Shown: positions 1 to 8,498 of the stretch, in pieces
Layout: every line of letters begins with the position of its first letter
Numbering within the stretch: position 1 is the stretch's first letter
Origin: Oceanobacillus sojae
Lineage (GTDB): Bacteria; Bacillota; Bacilli; Bacillales; Amphibacillaceae
Direction of reading: 5' to 3'
DNA length: 64,000 bases
NCBI RefSeq assembly: GCF_007991515.1
Contig: NZ_BJYM01000016.1
Span: 1 to 64,000 of the forward strand
The notes under the pieces: model-generated
Database searches by the model: none
Told to the model about the DNA's origin: nothing
Seen by the model: the letters and a program-made list of their open reading frames with translations, nothing else
Made by a program: the position numbers and the translations under genes

Positions 1-457
1 ATTACTAAAAACATTCTGATTCCTCCCTGAAAATTGAAATTTATCCTTCTGCTATAAAAGTAATAAAAATCGGCCTGCCTTGTCTGAGAAATGATCAATG
101 TAACTTGAAAAAATTAGAAAATACATTCTGATCTAAAATAACTTATAAATAAGAATGAAGAGACTGTAGTTCATTGCAGATGAAAGTATTATGAGAAACA
201 AGGAATACTTTCGTATCTGCATAGTTGCTTGCGTTAATAAGAAAAAATACTTCCTGCCCAACGATAGAGAAGAAGATGCATAGCTTGTGGAAAATATTAA
301 GCTCTTAGATGATTAATAATCTAGATAGATTGGTTAATAGGCTATCTATTTAAATTCTTTATTTCTAATCGGGCGGAGAAGGAAATCCATTAATTTACTC
401 TCTGCCCGATTAATTTTATTTTCTTACATAATAATTATCTAAGAAATGTTAACCCTT
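1..457. other. Intergenic region with hairpins, no gene seen
   Basis: I see no convincing coding region here. The stretch is AT-rich. It contains an imperfect hairpin at 175-221 (arms TGCAGAT..GAAAGTATT and AATACTTTC..ATCTGCA, with a two-base bulge) and a second strong hairpin at 366-412, listed separately. It separates the 3' end of the kinase operon from whatever lies to the left of the window. Confidence 0.6.
366..412. terminator. Strong inverted repeat, probable terminator
   Basis: The arms TAATCGGGC.GAGA and TCTC.GCCCGATTA pair almost perfectly. The plus-strand side is followed by a T-rich run; the minus-strand side, which follows the kinase gene, is only moderately T-rich. It may stop transcripts from both directions. 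Confidence 0.6.
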
Positions 458-2017
458 TCATTTTACTGCAGAGACTTGTTTTTCTGCTCTTTGTTTAAAC
501 AGGTCGCCTAAATCAGATAAGGTATCTGAGACAGTAACAAAATTTTCTAATAACTGGTTATATTTCGCAACGCGCTCTGGATCTGGCTTAATAACAAGCT
601 CTATCTCATGAATCGCATCAATTTTTTCATAATCATTCCAAAGTCCTGTCCCAACAGCAGCCAATGCGGCAGCACCTAAAGCAGCAGCCTGCTGATCCAC
701 ATTTGTTTTCAAAATAGTAACATCATAACCGTCAGCGGAGATTTGACGCCACAGCTCACTTCTGGCACCGCCGCCTACAACGAGCATTTCATCGCTTACA
801 TTAGTAAGTTCACGAATCTTATCAAGGCAGATTCTCTGTCCTAAAGTGATCCCTTCCATAGCTGCACGGTATAAATCAGCCTGGGTATGGTTGGAGCTGA
901 GCCCAATGTATCCACCTTGGATATTCAAGCTTTTATCAATAGGCAGGCCACCGCCAAGGCTTGGATTAAAAATGAGACCTCTTGATCCAATTGGAGATTG
1001 AGCTGCTTTCTCTGTTATTAAATCATAAGGGTCTTTTCCCAGTTTTTCTGCTTCTTCCTTCTCCGAATGAGCAAACTGGTCTCTGATCCAGCGGAAGCTT
1101 GTTCCTCCGGCAGCCAAGCATAGAGCATTGGCATAGTAGCCTGGAATAACATGTGTGAAAATATAAGGTCTGGAATCATTGTCCAGCAATGGTTTTTGTG
1201 AAGAAATAGCAATCCAGGAAGAAGATCCCTGTGAATTATAGATTCTGCCTTCTTTAAATGCTTTCGCTCCTAACGCCATACAGGAATTATCTACGCCGCC
1301 GCAAACAACCTGTGTATTTTCAGATAAGCCAATTTCTTTTGCAACCTCTGGAAGAATTGTTCCTACAACTGCATCTGAAGCAATAATTTCAGGGAAAATA
1401 TGCTTGGGAAGCCCTGTTGCCTCTAAAAGCTCATCAGAATATTGCCAGCCGACAAGGTCATACACACCATATCCGGATGCGTAGGAATAGTCTGTCCGAA
1501 CTTCTCCGGTTAATTTAAAGTTAATATAGTCTTTTGTCCCAACTACTTTATCAATTTTTTCATACATATCAGGCTCATTATTTTTATACCAAAGAATCTT
1601 GAATGCAGCATAGTTTGCCGGCTTTAGTCCATTTCCAGTCAGCATATACCATTTTTCTTCATCATATCGGCTGAAGAAATCGGCAACTTCTTTTTCTGCA
1701 CGGTAATCTGACCAGATAGGAGTAGATTCACGCAGCAGATTTTTCTCTTTGTCTAAAGGAACAACTCCCAGACTATGTCCAGAAATACCGCAACAATGAA
1801 TATCCTTTGGATTTACACCTGATTTTTCAATTAATACCTGTGTGCTTTTGACAATAGCATTCCACCACTCTTCGGGCTTCTGTTCATGCCAATTATTATG
1901 TGGGAAATAGGTCGGGTATTCTACAAAGACAGACTCCAGACAATTACCATCAAGATCATATAGGGATGCTTTATTTCCTCCTGTACCAAGATCATACGCA
2001 ATTATTCTTTTCGTCAT
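458..2017 (-). CDS. FGGY-family carbohydrate kinase (xylulokinase-like)
   Basis: This is a cytoplasmic ATP-dependent sugar kinase of the FGGY family, 519 residues, the usual length. The N-terminal phosphate-binding segment lies at residues 8-20 (YDLGTGGNKASLYD), the catalytic-base Asp is D243 in GGVDNS, and the C-terminal ATP-binding segment is GGGARSELW at 415-423. The start is preceded by AAGGGGGAAG. It is the last gene of a minus-strand set after deoC and an aldo/keto reductase, with about 190 bp between it and deoC. The neighbourhood suggests that it phosphorylates a pentose or deoxysugar whose product enters the aldolase. The family does not reveal the substrate, and it could equally act on a ketopentose or a polyol. 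Confidence 0.85.
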   Translation of the reverse strand: MTKRIIAYDLGTGGNKASLYDLDGNCLESVFVEYPTYFPHNNWHEQKPEEWWNAIVKSTQVLIEKSGVNPKDIHCCGISGHSLGVVPLDKEKNLLRESTPIWSDYRAEKEVADFFSRYDEEKWYMLTGNGLKPANYAAFKILWYKNNEPDMYEKIDKVVGTKDYINFKLTGEVRTDYSYASGYGVYDLVGWQYSDELLEATGLPKHIFPEIIASDAVVGTILPEVAKEIGLSENTQVVCGGVDNSCMALGAKAFKEGRIYNSQGSSSWIAISSQKPLLDNDSRPYIFTHVIPGYYANALCLAAGGTSFRWIRDQFAHSEKEEAEKLGKDPYDLITEKAAQSPIGSRGLIFNPSLGGGLPIDKSLNIQGGYIGLSSNHTQADLYRAAMEGITLGQRICLDKIRELTNVSDEMLVVGGGARSELWRQISADGYDVTILKTNVDQQAAALGAAALAAVGTGLWNDYEKIDAIHEIELVIKPDPERVAKYNQLLENFVTVSDTLSDLGDLFKQRAEKQVSAVK

Positions 2018-2208
2018 TATTACTTCCCCCTTTTGGTTTATTAAAATTTGTCATAGTTTCATAACTGCTGTTCTATAAATCTCAGTTAGCTGTGCTCTGT
2101 TTTGCCGCCCCAAGCTGATTAGAAACAAATTTCTATTCATGTTTGAGGCGGGTCTGTTGAACAGGTCTGATTGTAATTAGTTACAGGATGCGAACGGATA
2201 CAGTCTAT

Positions 2209-2973
2209 TTAATAGCCACCATCTAAATCCTGGTTGTTATCTTTTACAATCAACTGGCCTGCTTTCACTCTTTCTGCAGCCTCGTCTAAAATTTTCACTG
2301 TACCGCGGGTCCCTATACGAACAGAGCCTGTAGACAGTACGGCTAAGGTTTGGTCTAAATCCCTGACCCCGCCGGCAGATTTGACCTCTATATGGTCTGA
2401 AACACTCTCGCGCATCGTTTTTAAGTCTTCTATTTTAGAACCAGTAGGAGCATAGCCAGTACTGGTTTTTACAAAGTCAGTTCCTGCTCTTTCAGCAATT
2501 TCACAAGCTTTTATGATTTGTTCAGGTGTTAAATAGTGATTTTCAAAGATGACTTTTACCTTTGCCCCCATAGAATGTGCCACTTCTACAACAGCTTTAA
2601 TGTCATTTTCCACATAGTCATATTCTTCAGATAAGAAACGGCCGATATTCATGACCATATCTACCTCAACAGCGCCTTTTTCAATAGCATCCTTTGTTTC
2701 AAAAGCCTTGGATTCTGTTGTTGCTGTTCCATGCGGGAAGCCAATGACGGTTGTAGGAAGAACATCAGTCCCTTCCAGCGCTTCACATACGATTGGTAAA
2801 TCAGAAGGGCGGACACAAACAGAAACACAATTATATTTTTTTGCAATCTCGCAGCCCTCTATTAATTCTTTAACAGTGATATCGGGGCGCAGCAAAGAAT
2901 GATCAACGGTTGCTGCAATTCCCTCTACTGTGATAGGATCTCCACTTTTGAATCTGGTAACTTGTAATGTCAT
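2209..2973 (-). CDS. deoC: Deoxyribose-phosphate aldolase
   Basis: DeoC-type class I aldolase, 254 residues, which cleaves 2-deoxyribose 5-phosphate to glyceraldehyde 3-phosphate and acetaldehyde. The three catalytic residues of the family are visible: D105 in EVDMVMN, the Schiff-base lysine K169 in FVKTSTGY and the activating lysine K198 in VKSAGGVR. The start has an AAAAGGAGA site. It follows the aldo/keto reductase by 32 bp and is probably co-transcribed with it. The protein lies beside an FGGY kinase rather than nucleoside phosphorylase genes, so a related phosphorylated deoxysugar is a possible real substrate. The family assignment is secure; the physiological substrate is not. Confidence 0.92.
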   Translation of the reverse strand: MTLQVTRFKSGDPITVEGIAATVDHSLLRPDITVKELIEGCEIAKKYNCVSVCVRPSDLPIVCEALEGTDVLPTTVIGFPHGTATTESKAFETKDAIEKGAVEVDMVMNIGRFLSEEYDYVENDIKAVVEVAHSMGAKVKVIFENHYLTPEQIIKACEIAERAGTDFVKTSTGYAPTGSKIEDLKTMRESVSDHIEVKSAGGVRDLDQTLAVLSTGSVRIGTRGTVKILDEAAERVKAGQLIVKDNNQDLDGGY

Positions 2974-3005
2974 AGTTTATCGTCTCCTTTTGAAAATGAA
3001 AGTTA

Positions 3006-3899
3006 TTATAAAACCTTATGTCCTTTTACTGCAGTCCAAATCATAAACCATTGCTCTGGAGTTAACTGATAATTTAATGCATTCACAGGGGTCTTAACGA
3101 GATCAATTTCTCCTGACCCGGTAATAGGGATTAATCCCGCCGGGTGAGAAAGAAGCCAGGCAAATACTACTTCACCAATATCATTTGCTCCAACCTCTTC
3201 ACGGATAATTTCCAGCGTCTCTCTCAATCTCTGTTCTGCATCTCCTGTACCTGTGAAAATTCTTCCACCTGCTAAGGGTGACCAGATCATAGGATGAATT
3301 CTCTCTTGAAGGGCCGCATCCATGGTTCCGTTTTCGATATTCTCCATGTTTAACGGAGATAATTCGATTTGGTTTGTTACTAAGGGAACGCTTACATAAG
3401 ATTTCAGTGTTCTATATTGCTCAGGTAAATGGTTAGAAACTCCGAATGTTTTTACTTTTCCGCTGGTATGAAGCTTATCAAATGCGGCAGCTACTTCTTC
3501 CGGGTTCACAAATTGGCTTGGTCTATGCAACAGAAGCGTATCAATATAGTCTGTGCCCATATATTTCATAGATTTTTCTACCTGCTGGATAATATATTCC
3601 TCGCTGTAGTTATAATATTTAACGCGAGCAGTTTCCGATTTATAAACGATACCGCATTTTGTAACAATTTCCATCCTATTTCTTAATGAAGGATTTTTCT
3701 TTAAAGCGTCCCCAAATATTTCTTCTGCTGTATAGTTGCCATAAATATCTGCATGATCCATTGTGGTGATACCGAGATCCATGCACTCTTCTACAAAATG
3801 GATTAACTCTGCATCTGTTAAGTTCCAATCAGCTAAGCGCCAAAAACCTAGTGCAATGCGTGAAAAAGAAACATCTTTCCCTAATGAAACGCGTTCCAT
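3006..3899 (-). CDS. Aldo/keto reductase (YdhF-like)
   Basis: NADPH-dependent oxidoreductase of the aldo/keto reductase superfamily, 297 residues from the chosen start. The open frame extends about 39 codons upstream, but those residues do not look like the family. ATG at 3899 is preceded by a good AGGAGAGG site and begins MERVSLGKDVSFSRIALG, as in related enzymes. The catalytic tetrad elements are visible: DHADIYGNYTAEE (Asp, Tyr), the lysine in VTKCG and the His in LLLHRP. It is the first gene of the DeoC/kinase set and has its own promoter region with a perfect inverted repeat. It probably reduces or oxidises a sugar intermediate in the same pathway. Confidence 0.85.
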   Translation of the reverse strand: MERVSLGKDVSFSRIALGFWRLADWNLTDAELIHFVEECMDLGITTMDHADIYGNYTAEEIFGDALKKNPSLRNRMEIVTKCGIVYKSETARVKYYNYSEEYIIQQVEKSMKYMGTDYIDTLLLHRPSQFVNPEEVAAAFDKLHTSGKVKTFGVSNHLPEQYRTLKSYVSVPLVTNQIELSPLNMENIENGTMDAALQERIHPMIWSPLAGGRIFTGTGDAEQRLRETLEIIREEVGANDIGEVVFAWLLSHPAGLIPITGSGEIDLVKTPVNALNYQLTPEQWFMIWTAVKGHKVL

Positions 3900-3936
3900 A
3901 TAAAAATCATCCTCTCCTGATTTTATAATTAAAATT

Positions 3937-3962
3937 AATAACTGTTCATTTGAACAGTTATT
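3937..3962. promoter_or_regulatory. Perfect 12-bp inverted repeat, probable SorC/DeoR operator
   Basis: Two 12-base arms (AATAACTGTTCA and its exact complement TGAACAGTTATT) flank a 2-base spacer, just upstream of the aldo/keto reductase ribosome binding site. A further TTGTTCAAA half-site lies at 3968-3976. The TTGAACA/TGTTCAA core resembles the operator of B. subtilis DeoR, a SorC-family protein, and a SorC-family gene lies immediately upstream. Operator function is inferred. Confidence 0.65.
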
Positions 3963-4029
3963 GTTATTTTGTTCAAATCTTGATATTATAATAGCAACAT
4001 TAAGAATGTTTTTCAAGTAATAATTTAAT

Positions 4030-4071
4030 TAAAATAAAAAAAGGTTCAACCTTTATGTAAAGATTGAACCT
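4030..4071 (-). terminator. Intrinsic terminator after the SorC-type regulator
   Basis: AGGTTCAA at 4042-4049 pairs with TTGAACCT at 4064-4071, and the minus strand continues into a T-rich run. It ends the regulator transcript before the separate promoter of the downstream catabolic genes. Confidence 0.8.
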
Positions 4072-4117
4072 CTATGTAAGTAATCTGTTGAGTCAAAATC
4101 AAATTACTTTAACGAAA

Positions 4118-5053
4118 TCAAGAAGAATGATTCGCTAAGTATTCTGCTGTTTCTTTGTCCGTAACAAGAATGTCAATATACCCTGCTTTTAATGCTGCGA
4201 GTGTTGAAGCATGTTTCTCTTTTCCTTCTACAACACATATTTTTATAGGAATATTGAATAAAGCTTCTTTATCAATACCGATACTGCGATTGCTGATACT
4301 GGAGCAGCACTCTTGTCCATCACTGTTTAAGAAAGCGATTGATACAAGGTCGCATACGGCATTATTTTTTTCCATTTCAGAAAGGTCACTCTTTGAAAAG
4401 TATTCTACTTTGTGAATACTGCTGGAAGTAAACATTGGATTGCCAAGACTAAAGAAAGCAATATCTGCCTCCGCTGTCCGTTGAATAACTGTTGAGATAG
4501 AAGAATCATTCAGGAAGGTTTCCCGTTCCATCTGGCTTTGTACTAATGCCGGTGCATTAATAGAAATAGATTTTCCCTCAGTCTTATGTGCCATTTCTGA
4601 AGCGATAGAAGAAGAGTGGACATGGGGCATACTGATACTGTGCCCGCCAATGATAGATGCAAATAAAACATCCTTTGTTTTTAATGGCTGCATATATTTA
4701 CAGGTTTCCCGCAAGGTAGTTCCCCATCCTACCGCAACCGTAGCACCTTTAAAAAGTTTGTCCTGTAAACAAAGAGCAGCTGCGCTTTGGACTTGTTTCT
4801 TTGAGTCTTCCCCTGATTGATTATCTACAACAATTGCGTTTTTTAAGCCGTATTTATCTTTCAGCCCTTTTTCCAGCTCCAGAAAGGCACCGCTGTAATC
4901 TATAATAATTTTTACAATTCCTAAGTCTTTGGCTTTTTGCAGGGATCTGGATATCTTCATCCGTGATAACCCTGTGGAGTTAGCAATTTGCTGCTGGGAC
5001 ATATTCTTCTCGTAGTACATGTGGCATATAGAAATTAAAAGTCTATGATCCAT
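4118..5053 (-). CDS. SorC/DeoR-family sugar-binding transcriptional regulator
   Basis: One-component regulator of 311 residues with an N-terminal helix-turn-helix (about residues 18-40, MSQQQIANSTGLSRMKISR) and a C-terminal sugar-phosphate-binding SorC domain (about 55-308). Proteins of this family bind a phosphorylated sugar and release or activate a local operon. B. subtilis DeoR belongs to this family and responds to deoxyribose 5-phosphate. The start ATG has an AAGAAGGTGA site. A terminator follows the gene, and a perfect inverted repeat precedes the next gene, so it most likely controls the aldo/keto reductase-DeoC-kinase set. A link to the aldolase gene upstream is possible but not shown. 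Confidence 0.85.
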   Translation of the reverse strand: MDHRLLISICHMYYEKNMSQQQIANSTGLSRMKISRSLQKAKDLGIVKIIIDYSGAFLELEKGLKDKYGLKNAIVVDNQSGEDSKKQVQSAAALCLQDKLFKGATVAVGWGTTLRETCKYMQPLKTKDVLFASIIGGHSISMPHVHSSSIASEMAHKTEGKSISINAPALVQSQMERETFLNDSSISTVIQRTAEADIAFFSLGNPMFTSSSIHKVEYFSKSDLSEMEKNNAVCDLVSIAFLNSDGQECCSSISNRSIGIDKEALFNIPIKICVVEGKEKHASTLAALKAGYIDILVTDKETAEYLANHSS

Positions 5054-5187
5054 TCCGTCACCTTCTTTCGTAAATCAACATCTGCTTTTATCTATTATAG
5101 CTTATCTAATTGTAATCTTCATTTCCATCATAAAGGATAGCTTGATATTTTCATAATTTTGGAATGTAAAGAGAAGACTTTTCAGAT

Positions 5188-5234
5188 ATAAAAAAGGTTA
5201 TGAGCAGACTTTGTAAAGTCTGCTCATAACCTTT
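5188..5234 (-). terminator. Intrinsic terminator of the class I aldolase gene
   Basis: A 19-21 bp stem with arms AAAGGTTATGAGCAGACTTT and its complement is followed on the minus strand by a T run and TATA-rich sequence. It is one of the strongest terminators in the window. Confidence 0.9.
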
Positions 5235-5246
5235 GCGCTTGAAACA

Positions 5247-6134
5247 TTAAGAAATAGAAGCTTCATAGATAGAATCAACAGCTTTTTTCAGAGCTGCATC
5301 AAATTCTTCCTGAGATTGATTTGCATTTAAGTCCTGACTCAATGCTCTGGAGAAGCTGGCGATAAGTCCGTTATTGTCTTTTAATTTTGCGTTTGCGTCA
5401 TCAGTGGAATACCCTCCGGATAATGCAACAACACGGACAACATTTGGATGATCAATTAATTCTCTATATAGGTTATTTTTCGTTGGAATAGTTAATTTCA
5501 GCATAACCAGCTGATCGGAATGAAGCTGGTTTAAATGCTCTAAAATTTCTGCTTTCAGAATATCTTCACTATCTTCTTTAGAGGGGCTGTTAATGTCCAC
5601 TTCAGGCTCGATAATAGGAACCAGCCCAGCTGCAATAATCTGCTTTCCAATTTCAAATTGCTGGTCGACTACCTTTTTGATGCCTTCCGGGTTATCCTCT
5701 TTGATCACAGAGCGCATTTTTGTGCCGAAAATATGACGTTCATTTGCTCGGTCTAATGTCTCCTGTAAATTATCAATCGGCTTCATCAGCTGAACGCCGT
5801 CTGCTTCTTCTGCGAGCCCTTTGTCCACTTTCAGGAATGGAACGATGCCTTTTTCTTCAGCGAGATAATCACCTGTATATTTGCCTTCGATTTCACGATC
5901 CATGGTCTGTTCAAAAAGAATGGCACCAATAATCTGATCGGAATTAAAGGAAGGCGATGTAATAATTCTTGTCCGCATTTCGTGGACTAAATCAAACATT
6001 TCTTCTTCACCCTGATAAGCATCCTCCGGAATTCCATAGGCAGCTAAGGCCTTTGGTGTACTTCCTCCACTTTGATCCAGTGCTGCGATAAATCCTTTGT
6101 CATTTTTCATTTTTTCTAATTGGTTTTGCTGCAT
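5247..6134 (-). CDS. fda: Class I fructose-bisphosphate aldolase
   Basis: Metal-independent aldolase of the bacterial class I type (staphylococcal Fda group), 295 residues. It interconverts fructose 1,6-bisphosphate with dihydroxyacetone phosphate and glyceraldehyde 3-phosphate. The N-terminal [13 protein letters not shown] motif lies at 18-30; K213 in LKLTIPTK is the expected Schiff-base lysine. I chose ATG at 6134, which has an AAAGGAGTG site; the open frame runs 49 codons further upstream without family similarity. A short hairpin with AGCCGAT arms lies in the 5' leader at about 6158-6172. The gene has its own terminator and is monocistronic, so its link to the deoxysugar cluster is only positional. 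Confidence 0.92.
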   Translation of the reverse strand: MQQNQLEKMKNDKGFIAALDQSGGSTPKALAAYGIPEDAYQGEEEMFDLVHEMRTRIITSPSFNSDQIIGAILFEQTMDREIEGKYTGDYLAEEKGIVPFLKVDKGLAEEADGVQLMKPIDNLQETLDRANERHIFGTKMRSVIKEDNPEGIKKVVDQQFEIGKQIIAAGLVPIIEPEVDINSPSKEDSEDILKAEILEHLNQLHSDQLVMLKLTIPTKNNLYRELIDHPNVVRVVALSGGYSTDDANAKLKDNNGLIASFSRALSQDLNANQSQEEFDAALKKAVDSIYEASIS

Positions 6135-6346
6135 CACTTTCACTCCTTTTTTTGTTGAGCCGATAATCGGCTTTAAAAACAGTTTGAAGTAACCTCCATC
6201 TCCTATTGTAGCACTAAATAATTTTAGATTATAGTCTTCTGCGTGAAGGAAAGATATTTTCTTTTTTGAATCTATCAACAATTAAAGCTGAAAATAGACA
6301 CTCTCTCTGTATTTTTATAAGATAAAAAGAAAAAGGTGGAAAAAGT

Positions 6347-6736
6347 ATGCACGATATTACGAAAAAAAGAGTGAAGGCTTACCTGATTGATTTAGCTGTA
6401 TCAACAACTGTCTCCCTGATAACGGAAAGCTTATTACAAAAGAAATTCAAGAGTCCGGCATACTATAATCTGGTTCATCCAACACTGATTCAATGGTCAT
6501 TGGAATATGCCCAGTTGAAATGTGAAGGAAGAACACTTGGTTATAAACAGGCAGGGTTGAAGCTGGAAAGCACAAATGGCGAGAAGTTAACCAGCAGCCA
6601 GATTTTAAAACGTATGGCATATCGTGATTCGATAGGTGCGTTTAGTTATTTTAAAAATCGTGAAAAGTTTGAAGGACCATCTGGGAGTCAGTTTCCATAT
6701 GAACGGTCAGCAGGGGTGAAGGTGAGAGAGGTATAA
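6347..6736 (+). CDS. RDD-family small membrane protein
   Basis: This 129-residue protein carries the hallmarks of the RDD family: an N-terminal Arg and Asp pair (KKRVKAYLIDLAV) and the later RTLGYKQAGLKLES segment that resembles GQTLGKxxxGLKV of family members. The hydrophobic character is weaker than in typical RDD proteins: one segment near residues 12-27 and a second, more polar one near 42-55. The start follows an AAAAAGGTGGAAA site. It stands alone between the divergent aldolase gene and the symporter module and is followed by a terminator. Function is unknown for most of the family. Confidence 0.6.
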   Translation: MHDITKKRVKAYLIDLAVSTTVSLITESLLQKKFKSPAYYNLVHPTLIQWSLEYAQLKCEGRTLGYKQAGLKLESTNGEKLTSSQILKRMAYRDSIGAFSYFKNREKFEGPSGSQFPYERSAGVKVREV

Positions 6737-6745
6737 AGGAAAGTG

Positions 6746-6790
6746 AAAACGGCGATAGACCTAGGTAAAGGGGTATTGTCGTTTTTTTAT
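6746..6790 (+). terminator. Intrinsic terminator after RDD gene
   Basis: AAAACGGCGATA pairs, with G-U pairs, to TATTGTCGTTTT, followed by TTTTTTT on the plus strand. Confidence 0.75.
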
Positions 6791-6956
6791 TGAGATAAGC
6801 TTATCTTTACTTCTACCCTCCCATAATATACAATTTATAGTAATTAAAAAATGGAATTTAAACAATTTTTACATATTTGAAAATATCTTGATAACCCTGA
6901 TAACTGAACGCTGCTCTCCTAAAATATCATATACCTTGAAAATGGAAGGTGAATTT

Positions 6957-8498
6957 ATGAATATTACCTATCTGCTCTTTTTTCTTTGTATTGTCGTTTG
7001 TACCCTGATTATTACTTATTGGGCGGCGAGACAAAGTAAAACGACGAATCAGTTTTATATTGCTGCAGGCAGCTTAACAGGTACTCAAAATGGGATGGCT
7101 ATTGCAGGGGATTATATCAGCGCAGCTTCCTTTCTGGGTATAGTTGGTACTATTGCTATTAATGGCTTTGACGGTTTTTTGTATGCAATTGGATTTTTAG
7201 TTTCTTATTTAATTGTTTTATTTTTTATTGCTGAACCGGTGCATCATTTAGGAAAATATTCATTAGGAGATGTTATTTGCGCACGTTTTCCAAGCTATAA
7301 AATGCGGGGAATAATGGCTATTGGAGCTTTAATTATCTCCGTTTTTTATATGATTCCACAATTAGTTGCTGCAGGGCTGTTAATCAGGTTATTGCTTGAT
7401 ATTAATTATTCTGCTTCTGTGTTAATTATAGGATTATTGATGACTATTTATGTTGTTTTTGGAGGGATGTTTGCAACTTCCTGGGTGCAAATTGTTAAGA
7501 CAGTGCTGCTTTTATCAGGTACATTTTTACTCGCACTTATTGTGCTTTCACGATTTAATTGGAGTATTTCAAGCCTATTAGAACAGGTTACACTTGGCTC
7601 GCCTTTAGGAGAGCAATTTTCATTGCCGGGTCATTTATTTAATAATCCTTTGGAAACGCTTTCCCTTCATCTTGCCTTAATACTAGGTACTGCAGGACTT
7701 CCGCATATTTTAATCCGGCTTTTTACAGTGCGGAATACGGTAGAGGTACGCAGGTCACTTTTAACAGCGAGCTGGATTATTGGTGCATTTTATTTGATTG
7801 CGCTTATTTTAGGATTGGGAGCCGTTGCTTTAGTTGGATTTGAAGAGCTGGTTAAGCTGGATCCGTTTGGGAATTTAGCTGCTCCATTATTAGCAGAGAG
7901 CCTGGGTGGAGATTTTTTAATGGCTTTTATCGCAGCAATAGCATTTACAACGATTGTCGCCGTTGTAGCTGGATTGGTCATTTCGGCAACGACCGCTTTT
8001 TCCCACGACATTTATTATCATATTATTAAAAAAGGGAACACCTCGGAAAGGAAACGTGTACGCGCAGCACGCTGGACGGCATTTTTTATCGGGCTTCTAT
8101 CTACTTTACTTGCGCTTGGATTACGGCATATGAATGTAACCTTCCTCGTTTCCTTAACATTTATTGTTGCAGCATCCAGTAATTTGCCTGTACTTTTATT
8201 TACCATTTACTGGCGGCGCTTTAACCAGAGTGGAGCAATTACCGGAATGATCTCCGGATTAACAGTGTCCCTGCTGCTTTTACTTTTGGGACCGCATATC
8301 ATGAATCCGGATGGCGGCTGGATTGCTGTCGATCCTTTAATCCCGCTTTATAATCCTGGGATAATTGCGATTCCTGCCGGATTTTTAGGAGCATATCTGG
8401 GAACGGTACTGTCACGGGAAAAAGAAAGTGCAATTCCATTTTCATCATTCTATCTTCGTGCGCAAACAGGGATTATCTTAAGGAGAGATCGATCGTGA
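6957..8498 (+). CDS. Sodium:solute symporter (ActP-like), first copy
   Basis: Integral membrane transporter of the SSS/SLC5 family, 513 residues with about 13 hydrophobic segments. It is closely similar in pattern to the acetate permease ActP: the SLTGTQNGMAIAGDYISAASFLG segment near residue 38 and GTAGLPHILIRLFTV near 246 are the substrate- and sodium-site regions of that group. I start at ATG 6957, with a GGAAGGTG site; upstream in-frame codons lack similarity. Its stop overlaps the start of the LytS-like kinase gene, so the two are translationally coupled. Unlike the second copy at 11660 it has no DUF485 partner. The likely substrate is a short-chain monocarboxylate (acetate, pyruvate or lactate); a role as co-sensor for the kinase is possible. 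Confidence 0.88.
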   Translation: MNITYLLFFLCIVVCTLIITYWAARQSKTTNQFYIAAGSLTGTQNGMAIAGDYISAASFLGIVGTIAINGFDGFLYAIGFLVSYLIVLFFIAEPVHHLGKYSLGDVICARFPSYKMRGIMAIGALIISVFYMIPQLVAAGLLIRLLLDINYSASVLIIGLLMTIYVVFGGMFATSWVQIVKTVLLLSGTFLLALIVLSRFNWSISSLLEQVTLGSPLGEQFSLPGHLFNNPLETLSLHLALILGTAGLPHILIRLFTVRNTVEVRRSLLTASWIIGAFYLIALILGLGAVALVGFEELVKLDPFGNLAAPLLAESLGGDFLMAFIAAIAFTTIVAVVAGLVISATTAFSHDIYYHIIKKGNTSERKRVRAARWTAFFIGLLSTLLALGLRHMNVTFLVSLTFIVAASSNLPVLLFTIYWRRFNQSGAITGMISGLTVSLLLLLLGPHIMNPDGGWIAVDPLIPLYNPGIIAIPAGFLGAYLGTVLSREKESAIPFSSFYLRAQTGIILRRDRS

